Shown in pieces: positions 1 through 5,001 of a stretch of DNA of 5,001 nucleotides. Origin of the DNA: Chitinophagaceae bacterium (GTDB taxonomy: Bacteria > Bacteroidota > Bacteroidia > Chitinophagales > Chitinophagaceae); NCBI GenBank assembly GCA_026785745.1, contig JAJAZO010000199.1, positions 1 through 5,001 on the forward strand, in the 5' to 3' direction. Below the pieces are notes generated by a model. It worked only from the letters and a program-made list of their open reading frames with translations. It made no database searches and was not told the DNA's origin. The stretch's first letter is position 1, and every line of letters begins with the position of its first letter. The position numbers and the translations under genes were made by a program.

Positions 1-161
1 GTGTTTAATTGAAACGCAAAAATAGTTGTCCTGCCGGTATAGCTATAAAAAATCGGCGAATGGTGGGAATATTGCCGTAAACTGCACTTGTGAATTGAAT
101 GATGATGGTTTGTGACTTGCTTTTTTTAATCAATTTTACAAGAGGTATATAAAACGATATT

Positions 162-1154
162 ATGCGCAGATTTTTCCTCCAGGCTTTCTTATTAGCTAAT
201 GTCTTTTTTTTCAGCAGCTGGGGTTTTCTTGTTCATCGCACTATTCACCAGTTGGCGGTGTACGAATTACCCAAACCCATGCAGCCGTTTTTTTATAAAA
301 ACATGGGTTATCTCGTCGAAAATGCAGGACGGCCTGATCAGCGACGTAACCAGGATTCTACTGAGGCCCCCAAACATTTTATAGACCTGGAAGCATTTGG
401 CGATTCGGCCGCATGGAAAATGCCTTTTAAATGGGATGATGCGGTAAAACTTTTTACTAAAGACAGTTTGCTGGAGTATGGTTATGTGCCGTATCATATA
501 ATAACAATGAAAAATAAATTGACGGATGCATTTCGTTCCGGCAACAAAGACAGTATCCTGTTATATGCAACCGACCTTGCCCACTATATTGGTGATGCGA
601 ATGTGCCGTTACATACTTCTCTTAATTATGATGGACAACTGACTAACCAAACAGGCCTGCATAGCCTGTGGGAAAGCATGGTGCCGGAAATAGAAATTGA
701 GCAATATAATTTGTACAGCCACCACAAAGCAAACTACTTGTCCGATCCTGAACAATCAGTTTGGGATTGCATCAGAAGGGCACATAAGCTGTTGCCGGAT
801 GTGTTCGGCAAAGAAATTGAAGCGACAAAAGAATTTGTTGACTCAACAAAATTCAGAACGCAGATACGACGGGGTAAGGAAGTAAAATCGTTTACTTCGG
901 CTTTTGCCAAATCATATAATAAATTGCTTGGTCAAACCATCAATGACCAATTATTGAACTCTGCCAGGATGATTGCTGATTTCTGGTACACCGCCTGGGT
1001 AGATGCCGGTAAGCCTGAATTATCTTCTCTTCTTTCACAACCTTTTGAAAAGAAAGATAAAACTGCTTTCAAGGAAGAGCATAAAGCCTGGAAAAAAAAT
1101 GAACTGATAGAAAAGAAGCTACTTATTTCCCGTAAACAGGCAACACAAAAGTAG
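162..1154 (+). CDS. Exported zinc-dependent phospholipase C / S1-P1 nuclease family protein
   Basis: 330 aa. A signal peptide covers residues 1-19 (MRR, then a Phe/Leu-rich core), and predicted cleavage leaves Trp20 as the mature N-terminus. In this superfamily the N-terminal Trp itself coordinates zinc. The other trinuclear zinc ligands can be placed: His25 (WGFLVH), probably Asp59 (GRPDQRR), His72 (KHFIDLE), His141, Asp145 and His151 (AHYIGDANVPLH), and His167 and Glu171 (GLHSLWE). The spacings 141/145/151 and 167/171 match P1 nuclease and Bacillus phospholipase C, and Glu as last ligand resembles the phospholipase. The fold is all-helical and the protein should act in the periplasm or outside the cell, cleaving phosphodiesters in phospholipids or single-stranded nucleic acid; the substrate cannot be read from the sequence. 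A Lys/Glu-rich tail (about 296-330) lies beyond the core. The ATG at 162 is chosen because the signal peptide follows at once. It ends three bases from the convergent FAD gene. Family assignment is firm, substrate open. Confidence 0.
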   Translation: MRRFFLQAFLLANVFFFSSWGFLVHRTIHQLAVYELPKPMQPFFYKNMGYLVENAGRPDQRRNQDSTEAPKHFIDLEAFGDSAAWKMPFKWDDAVKLFTKDSLLEYGYVPYHIITMKNKLTDAFRSGNKDSILLYATDLAHYIGDANVPLHTSLNYDGQLTNQTGLHSLWESMVPEIEIEQYNLYSHHKANYLSDPEQSVWDCIRRAHKLLPDVFGKEIEATKEFVDSTKFRTQIRRGKEVKSFTSAFAKSYNKLLGQTINDQLLNSARMIADFWYTAWVDAGKPELSSLLSQPFEKKDKTAFKEEHKAWKKNELIEKKLLISRKQATQK

Positions 1155-1157
1155 CAG

Positions 1158-1373
1158 TTATAAAATTTTAAGGGCAATCATGTTGGCTATACGTTCTCCA
1201 TCCATAGCTGCACTAACAATACCACCGGCATAACCAGCACCCTCGCCGCACGGGTAAAGATTTTTTATTTGAGGATGTTGCAGGCTTTCAGCATCTCTTG
1301 GAATACGGACAGGGGAGGAAGTTCTTGACTCGGTAGCTACCACCACCGCATCATTAGTAAAATAGCCCCGCAT
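1158..1373 (-). pseudogene. C-terminal 71-codon piece of the FAD-dependent dehydrogenase
   Basis: It carries the conserved end of the family: the SRTSSPVRIPRD motif (residues 16-27 of the piece) and GEGAGYAGG (43-51), which in related flavoproteins binds the FAD pyrophosphate and ribityl region. It lies in the same frame as the upstream piece, separated only by TAA plus four codons (YGKK). The first Met at 1373 is internal to the family alignment, so this is not an independent gene by origin. Whether it is made by re-initiation is unknown. All motifs are intact, so any loss of function is recent. Confidence 0.
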
Positions 1374-1385
1374 TTTTTTACCATA

Positions 1386-1388
1386 TTA
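1386..1388 (-). other. In-frame TAA stop within the FAD-dependent dehydrogenase
   Basis: On the minus strand the codons run GGA TTT AAA TAA TAT GGT AAA AAA ATG CGG, i.e. GFK-stop-YGKKMR. The frame is unchanged on both sides. From memory, relatives often have Glu here (GF-x-E-F/Y-G), so GAA to TAA is the simplest origin; AAA or CAA would also do. TAA also serves as the natural stop of the same gene, so a reassigned genetic code is not the explanation. Confidence 0.
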
Positions 1389-2744
1389 TTTAAATCCCTG
1401 TGCCAGACTATTGTTAATAAAAGACGGCAATACTTCTTTCAATGAAGTGGAATGAAGGCCGGGCAGATAAGAGCAATCTGGAAGAGAAGACGATACTTTA
1501 TTTTCAGCAAAATCAACCAACCGTTGGGCCGGGGCTACAAATTTTCCGCCACCGCCATTAAAAGTTTTTGCCTCAACAAATTTTTGAAACTCCATTAACA
1601 ATAGGGGGCTTTTGGAATTATTAATTATTAATTTTTCATTCTTAATTGCCGTGTAAACATCTTTCTCTTCTACTGAAACCACTATCCCGCTATTGGCATA
1701 CGGATTATTGCGTTTGGATGGGCTCCAGCCGTTTACCACCAGTTCTCCGGGAGAAGTGGCAGCAGGAGCAATAATACCACCGGGACACATACAGAAGGAG
1801 AAAACTCCTTTCCCATCTACTTGTTGCACCCAACTATACGCAGCGGGAGGCAAAAATTCTCCCCTCACCGTGCAGTGATACTGCGAACTATCAATCAATG
1901 ATTGTGGATGCTCCACGCTTACACCCAACGCAAATGGTTTTGACTCAATCAGAATTTTTTTGGAATGAAGTAATTCAAAAATATCTCTTGCCGAATGGCC
2001 GGTGGCAAGGATAGTAGCATTTGCTTCAAAGGAGTTGCCGTCTGCTGTTTTTACCCCTTTAATTCTATTGTCTGTTAAAATGAAATCAACCACTTTTTTT
2101 TCAAACAAGAACTCACCGCCACAAGCCTCTATCTTTTTTCGCATGGCTGTAATGATATTCGGTAATTTGTTTGTGCCAATATGCGGATGTGTTTCATATA
2201 ATATTTGTTCTTCAGCTCCAAAATGAACAAACAAGTTTAGAATACGGTTAATATCACCTCTCTTGCTGCTGCGGGTATATAGTTTACCATCACTGTAGGT
2301 GCCGGCACCGCCTTCTCCAAAACAGTAATTGCTTTCCGGGTTTACTTCACCTTCTTTGTTAAGTATTGCCAGATCTCTTCTTCTGGCCCTTACATCTTTT
2401 CCTCTTTCCAGCATGATGGGTTTGATGCCTTTTTCAATTAATTGCAATGCAGCAAACAATCCGGCAGGGCCAGCACCTATTATTATTACACGGCGGGTGG
2501 CATTTTTTACATCCTGAAAATAAAAGGGTACTACTTCTCTTGGCTGAAACGGTTCGTTGATAAATGCCTTTACGGAAAGGTTTATCCAGGGCTGTCTTCC
2601 CCTGGCATCAATAGAATGTTTTAGAATGGTGTAGCCGGAAACCGCTGAAACCTTTGCGGCGAGTGACTGTGCAATATATTTCTTAACAGTGGTTTCGTTG
2701 GTTGCTTCGGATGGAAGCAGTTTTAGGGGAATAGTCTTTTGCAT
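1386..2744 (-). CDS. N-terminal 452 residues of the interrupted FAD-dependent dehydrogenase
   Basis: This is the reading frame that would be translated if the TAA at 1386-1388 is real. It starts MQKTIPLKLLP, a beta-strand start usual for the family, and holds the N-terminal region, the GAGPAG fold and the central domain, stopping at LAQGFK. It lacks the GEGAGYAGG segment that closes the FAD site in this family, so the truncated product probably cannot hold its cofactor properly (inference). Codons 367-376 (IKNEKLIINN) are encoded by an AT-rich repeat-like tract. No Shine-Dalgarno sequence precedes the ATG, which fits Bacteroidota. Confidence 0.
   Translation of the reverse strand: MQKTIPLKLLPSEATNETTVKKYIAQSLAAKVSAVSGYTILKHSIDARGRQPWINLSVKAFINEPFQPREVVPFYFQDVKNATRRVIIIGAGPAGLFAALQLIEKGIKPIMLERGKDVRARRRDLAILNKEGEVNPESNYCFGEGGAGTYSDGKLYTRSSKRGDINRILNLFVHFGAEEQILYETHPHIGTNKLPNIITAMRKKIEACGGEFLFEKKVVDFILTDNRIKGVKTADGNSFEANATILATGHSARDIFELLHSKKILIESKPFALGVSVEHPQSLIDSSQYHCTVRGEFLPPAAYSWVQQVDGKGVFSFCMCPGGIIAPAATSPGELVVNGWSPSKRNNPYANSGIVVSVEEKDVYTAIKNEKLIINNSKSPLLLMEFQKFVEAKTFNGGGGKFVAPAQRLVDFAENKVSSSLPDCSYLPGLHSTSLKEVLPSFINNSLAQGFK
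1616..1647. repeat. AT-rich short tandem tract inside the FAD gene
   Basis: The plus strand at 1616-1633 reads AATTATTAATTATTAATT, a 7-base unit (AATTATT) repeated twice plus AATT, followed by TTTCATTCTTAATT to 1647. It encodes IKNEKLIINN (residues 367-376), a low-complexity segment between the conserved SGIVV and MEFQK parts of the flavoprotein. Tracts of this kind (runs of AATTAATAATT with a GAAAAATT segment) are, from memory, frequent between genes in Bacteroidota. It reads like an intergenic-type repeat that inserted in frame; that origin is inference. Confidence 0.
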
Positions 2745-2770
2745 GTTGTCAGGTTTTTATCCTGAAGTAG

Positions 2771-2786
2771 TGCAAAGATGCAAAGA
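2771..2786 (-). promoter_or_regulatory. Putative Bacteroidota -7 element(s) for the FAD gene
   Basis: The plus strand has a perfect 8-base tandem repeat, TGCAAAGATGCAAAGA. Read on the minus strand this gives TCTTTGCA twice; the copy nearer the gene lies in CATCTTTGCA, which matches the TAnnTTTG -7 consensus at five of six defined positions. It lies 27-42 bases upstream of the ATG at 2744. No TTG -33 element is seen at the expected 19-21 base distance, so the call is weak. Confidence 0.
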
Positions 2787-2813
2787 AAAAACCGGTATTA
2801 ATTTTAGAATTGC

Positions 2814-2844
2814 TTGTTGTGCCGGTAAAATATTTATACCTTCA
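2814..2844 (+). promoter_or_regulatory. Possible promoter of the split 5'-nucleotidase operon
   Basis: TTG at 2814-2816 is followed after 20 bases by TACCTTCA at 2837-2844, a four-of-six match to the Bacteroidota -7 consensus TAnnTTTG. The predicted transcript start near 2850 would leave a leader of only about 11 bases before the ATG at 2861, which is short. It is the best match found in this divergent intergenic region on this strand, but weak. Confidence 0.
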
Positions 2845-2860
2845 AACAAGCCCGGCAGTT

Positions 2861-3613
2861 ATGAAAAAAAATCACCTTTCTTCTTTCCTTTTTTTGCTTC
2901 TTGTAGTTACAGGGCTATCCTGCAACACTGTTTACCAAAGCCAGTCGCTTCAGCATAAGACATACCGGATTAATCATGGTCTGCAAAAGGATTCTTCCGT
3001 GTTAACTTTTCTGCAACCTTATAGCAGTACAGTAAATAAAACGATGAATGATGTAATAGGCGTGGCAGAGGTAAGTTTGGAAAAAAAGCAACCAGAGGGT
3101 GGTCTTGGTAATTTTATGGCAGATGCTTTTTTGATAATGGCTGCTGAAAAATATAATACAAAAGTGGATGTTGCTTTTGTAAATAGTGGTGGTGTACGAT
3201 TGAATCAGTTACCTGCTGGTAATATAACAACGTGTAAAATATTTGAACTGATGCCTTTTGATAACTTGTTGATCCTTCAAAAGGTGAAAGGAGATGTTTT
3301 GCAACAAGTGCTGGATTTAGCAGCAGCAAAAGGTGGTTGGCCGATAGCTGGCCTTACCATGCAACTAAAAGATAAAAAAGCAATCAATGTTAATATTGGT
3401 GGAAAGCCGTTAGACTTAAATGCAACTTATACTATTGCCAATTCAGATTTTATAGCCAACGGAGGCGATAATGCAGATATGCTCCGCAATGTACCGCAAA
3501 TAACTAATGGCTACCTGATGCGGGATGCCTTACTTGATTACATAAAAAAAGAAAAGAGCCAGGGAAGAAATATAAGTGCTAAAATTGAAAACCGGGTAAG
3601 CAATGCTCAATAG
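2861..3613 (+). CDS. Lipoprotein consisting of a stand-alone 5'-nucleotidase C-terminal domain
   Basis: 250 aa. The frame is open back to an ATG at 2810, but the start at 2861 is chosen because MKKNHLSSFLFLLLVVTGLSC is a clean type II signal peptide with Cys21 as lipidation site; the upstream extension would bury it. The rest matches the 5_nucleotid_C domain of UshA-type enzymes: LGNFMADAF (82-90), NSGGVR (108-113), MPFDN (131-135) and NSDFIANGGD (194-203). In E. coli UshA the equivalent Arg of NSGGIR contacts the substrate, and the Phe residues of PFGN and LNFNATGGD stack on the base; here these are Arg113, Phe133 and Phe197. No metallophosphatase domain is present, so alone it should bind nucleotide but not hydrolyse it. 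It overlaps the next gene, which supplies the missing catalytic domain, by 11 bases. Likely membrane-anchored, facing the periplasm. Family call is firm; partnership is inferred. Confidence 0.
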   Translation: MKKNHLSSFLFLLLVVTGLSCNTVYQSQSLQHKTYRINHGLQKDSSVLTFLQPYSSTVNKTMNDVIGVAEVSLEKKQPEGGLGNFMADAFLIMAAEKYNTKVDVAFVNSGGVRLNQLPAGNITTCKIFELMPFDNLLILQKVKGDVLQQVLDLAAAKGGWPIAGLTMQLKDKKAINVNIGGKPLDLNATYTIANSDFIANGGDNADMLRNVPQITNGYLMRDALLDYIKKEKSQGRNISAKIENRVSNAQ

Positions 3614-4532
3614 AAAAAAATTTATACAAAATGCTGCCTTAACTGCCGGTGCTTTTTTTGCAGGGCCATCCATAATAAAGGCAGGAGAGTATTTCAGTCC
3701 GCTGAAACTAACCATTCTGCACACTAATGACACACATAGCCGTCTGGAGCCATTTCCCATGGATGGTGGTCGCAACCAGGGGCTGGGCGGTATAGCCGGA
3801 AGGGCAAAACTTATCAATGATATAAGAGAGGAGGAGGAAAATGTTTTATTGTTTGATGCCGGAGACATTTTCCAGGGCACCCCATATTTCAACATATATA
3901 AAGGAGAGCCAGAAATAAAAGCTATGTCGGCTATGAAGTATGATGCCACTGCAATTGGCAATCATGACTTTGATGCGGGCATGGAAAACCTGGCCACACA
4001 ATTAACTAAGCATGCCAACTTTCCGATGCTGGTAAGCAATTACGATTTTACGGGCACACCAATGGAAAATAAAACACAGCCCTATAAAATTTTTAAAAAG
4101 GGGAAATTAAAAATCGGGGTGTTTGGAGTAGGCATACAGGGAAGAGGATTAATACCTGATAATTTATTTGGTGCAACAAAATATCTTGACCCTGTTCAAA
4201 AAGCAAATGAGATGGCCGATAAATTAAAAAGAAATGAAGGCTGTGATATGATTATTTGTTTATCACATCTTGGTAACTTGTATAAGGAAAGCAATGATGT
4301 AAGTGATGAAGTGCTGGCAAAAGAAACGGAAAGTATTGACCTGATAATTGGTGGCCATACCCATACTTTTTTGGACAACCCGATAGTGTATAAGAATAAA
4401 AAGGGAGATGATACGGTTGTCAACCAGGTTGGTTTTGCCGGGATTATTTTAGGTAGGTTAGATTTTGAATTTTCCAAATTTTCCGGCAAAAAATTGGCTA
4501 AAAATCATAATATTTCTGTTTCACAAAAATGA
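3603..4532 (+). CDS. Stand-alone metallophosphatase (catalytic) domain of a 5'-nucleotidase
   Basis: 309 aa. The N-terminus MLNRKKFIQNAALTAGAFFAG resembles a Tat signal with Arg-Lys instead of Arg-Arg, followed by a weakly hydrophobic stretch. The calcineurin-like di-metal phosphoesterase motifs are complete: NDTH (Asp43, His45), DAGD (Asp88), GNHD (Asn120, His121), SHLG (His222) and GGHTH (His252, His254). The catalytic pair Asn-His of GNHD is intact. The protein ends about 50 residues after the last metal ligand, whereas typical UshA-type enzymes (over 500 residues) continue into the substrate-specificity domain; here that domain is encoded by the preceding gene. Expected role is periplasmic hydrolysis of 5'-nucleotides or related phosphoesters. 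The start ATG lies within the 3' end of the upstream gene (ATGCTCAATAG), suggesting translational coupling. Other members of this fold act on sugar nucleotides or cyclic nucleotides, so the substrate is open. Confidence 0.
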   Translation: MLNRKKFIQNAALTAGAFFAGPSIIKAGEYFSPLKLTILHTNDTHSRLEPFPMDGGRNQGLGGIAGRAKLINDIREEEENVLLFDAGDIFQGTPYFNIYKGEPEIKAMSAMKYDATAIGNHDFDAGMENLATQLTKHANFPMLVSNYDFTGTPMENKTQPYKIFKKGKLKIGVFGVGIQGRGLIPDNLFGATKYLDPVQKANEMADKLKRNEGCDMIICLSHLGNLYKESNDVSDEVLAKETESIDLIIGGHTHTFLDNPIVYKNKKGDDTVVNQVGFAGIILGRLDFEFSKFSGKKLAKNHNISVSQK

Positions 4533-4602
4533 GGCAGGTAAAAGTTTTTTTATATAAAAGAAATGATGATATTCGCCTCCCTGTCCAACTTTTTTTATAA
4601 AC

Positions 4603-4634
4603 ATTGTGTGAAGATCTTTATTGGACTATTTTCG
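4603..4634 (+). promoter_or_regulatory. Putative dnaA promoter
   Basis: ATTG at 4603-4606, a 20-base spacer, then TATTTTCG at 4627-4634 fit the Bacteroidota housekeeping consensus TTTG-N19-21-TAnnTTTG, with one mismatch in each box. Transcription would start near 4640, giving a leader of about 40 bases before the dnaA ATG. This is the best promoter match in the window, though unproven. Confidence 0.
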
Positions 4635-4678
4635 AAGAACAACTATAGATAACCCGGTATAAACTGCTTACTAACCTA

Positions 4679-5001
4679 ATGGAGAAGAATGCTGAAAAAA
4701 TCTGGACCAATTGTTTAAAGATCATCAAGGATATTGTTGAATGGCAGCATTACAAAACCTGGTTCGAACCTATCCATCCGGTATCATTAAAAAATAATGT
4801 ACTGGTTATACAGGTTCCCAGTCAATTCTTTTTCGAATATCTCGAAGAACATTACGTAAATTTATTAGCGAAAACATTGAAAAGAGAATTGGGTAAAGAT
4901 GCCCGTCTCGAATACCGCATCATGGTGGACAGTGGTAACAGCAAGAACAAACCTGTTACAATGGACGTAAGCGGACAAGGATTTAAAACTTTTTCAAATA
5001 A
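4679..5001 (+). CDS. dnaA: Chromosomal replication initiator DnaA, N-terminal part (cut by window edge)
   Basis: An open frame without a stop runs from ATG 4679 to the window end, giving 107 complete codons. The translation MEKNAEKIWTNCLKIIKD, then VEWQHYKTWFEPIHPV and VPSQFFFEYLEEHYVNLL, is DnaA domain I: Trp9, the Trp28-Phe29 pair, and the VPSxFFxEYLEEHY helix. Domain I (about 1-80) mediates self-association and DnaB helicase loading. From about residue 85 (DSGNSKNKPV) the variable domain II linker begins. The AAA+ domain III and the DNA-binding domain IV lie beyond the window. DnaA is a cytosolic ATPase that opens oriC. It follows the nucleotidase operon after a 146-base gap and has its own candidate promoter. 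No Shine-Dalgarno sequence precedes the ATG. Identification is firm; the very similar wording to Chitinophagaceae DnaA is from memory. Confidence 0.
   Translation, partial: MEKNAEKIWTNCLKIIKDIVEWQHYKTWFEPIHPVSLKNNVLVIQVPSQFFFEYLEEHYVNLLAKTLKRELGKDARLEYRIMVDSGNSKNKPVTMDVSGQGFKTFSN

Larger units (their letters stand above)
1158..2744 (-). pseudogene. FAD-dependent dehydrogenase (COG2509 type) interrupted by one in-frame TAA
   Basis: Read through the stop, this is one 528-codon gene, close to the usual length of this flavoprotein family (about 520 residues from memory). An N-terminal alpha/beta region (1-80) precedes an FAD-binding Rossmann motif, GAGPAG at 90-95, with acidic Glu113 at the end of strand 2. 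Family signatures follow: GEGGAGTYSDGKLYTR (143-158), HPHIGTNKL (186-194), the second dinucleotide-fold motif ILATGH (245-250), FCMCPGG (317-323) and PAQRLVDF (405-412). After codon 452 comes TAA, then YGKK, then the conserved end: MRGYFTNDAV, SRTSSPVRIPRD and PCGEGAGYAGGIVSAAMDG. No base is lost or gained, so a single substitution explains the break. The true terminus is a second TAA at 1158-1160. The family is an uncharacterised soluble oxidoreductase of unknown substrate. This is a recent pseudogene, a sequencing error, or less likely a readthrough or split gene. Confidence 0.

Noticed and set aside
1..25. Tail of an upstream gene, in a frame ending ETQK-TAG.
   Set aside because: Seven codons cannot be assigned to a family, and other frames also stop at once. 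No gene call is justified.
109..138. Promoter for the first gene: TTTG at 109-112, 18-base spacer, CAATTTTA at 131-138.
   Set aside because: The -7 box matches only four of six consensus positions in an AT-rich stretch and the spacer is short, so it is too weak to list.
1150..1172. Shared bidirectional terminator between the convergent first gene and FAD gene.
   Set aside because: Only three bases separate the stops, and the sole palindrome (TAAAATTTTA) is AT-only, so no stable hairpin is expected.
2810..2860. Longer start for the nucleotidase C-terminal-domain gene at ATG 2810.
   Set aside because: It would add 17 residues before a complete lipoprotein signal peptide, placing the signal internally. 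The ATG at 2861 explains the N-terminus better.
3530..3961. 143-residue minus-strand open frame opposite the nucleotidase operon.
   Set aside because: It lies antisense to two genes with strong motifs, matches no family I recognise, and has shadow-like composition.
4540..4562. Terminator after the nucleotidase operon.
   Set aside because: The only dyad is the AT-only palindrome TTTTATATAAAA. There is no GC stem followed by a T-run.
4529..4600. A 23-codon frame (MRQVKVFLYKRNDD...) starting with an ATGA overlap at the end of the metallophosphatase gene.
   Set aside because: It is very short, shows no recognisable motif, and ends in poly-T/AT-rich spacer. The overlap alone does not support a gene.
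4533..4678. Origin of replication next to dnaA.
   Set aside because: Only one degenerate DnaA-box-like 9-mer (TTATAAACA at 4595-4603) was found, with no cluster of boxes, and the gap is just 146 bases. An origin could lie outside the window.

Overview
The window looks like chromosomal DNA from a member of the Bacteroidota, most likely Chitinophagaceae or a close relative. This is inferred from the DnaA N-terminus at the right edge, the absence of Shine-Dalgarno sequences before the starts, a TTTG-type -7 promoter motif, a lipoprotein signal ending in Ser-Cys, and AT-rich codon use. No RNA gene, IS element, CRISPR array or phage gene was found.

Layout, left to right. Bases 1-161 are non-coding leader. 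At 162-1154 (+) lies an exported zinc-dependent phospholipase C / S1-P1 nuclease superfamily protein with a full metal-ligand set. Tail-to-tail with it, three bases away, is a minus-strand FAD-dependent dehydrogenase gene of the COG2509 type (2744 down to 1158). This gene carries an in-frame TAA after codon 452, and the conserved last 75 codons continue in the same frame behind it. A 116-base divergent intergenic region (2745-2860) separates it from a two-gene plus-strand operon. The first gene (2861-3613) encodes a predicted lipoprotein that is only the C-terminal, nucleotide-binding domain of a 5'-nucleotidase. The second (3603-4532) overlaps it by 11 bases and encodes only the N-terminal metallophosphatase domain. 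After a 146-base gap with a plausible promoter, dnaA begins at 4679 and runs off the right edge.

The operon is best read as one UshA-like 5'-nucleotidase split into two polypeptides encoded in reversed domain order, each with its own export signal. The S1/P1-like protein could in principle supply 5'-nucleotides to it, but that link is inference. The points most worth a second look are the single in-frame stop in the FAD gene, a short AT-rich repeat-like tract that appears to be translated inside the same gene, and the split nucleotidase. I see no convincing undescribed system in this window.
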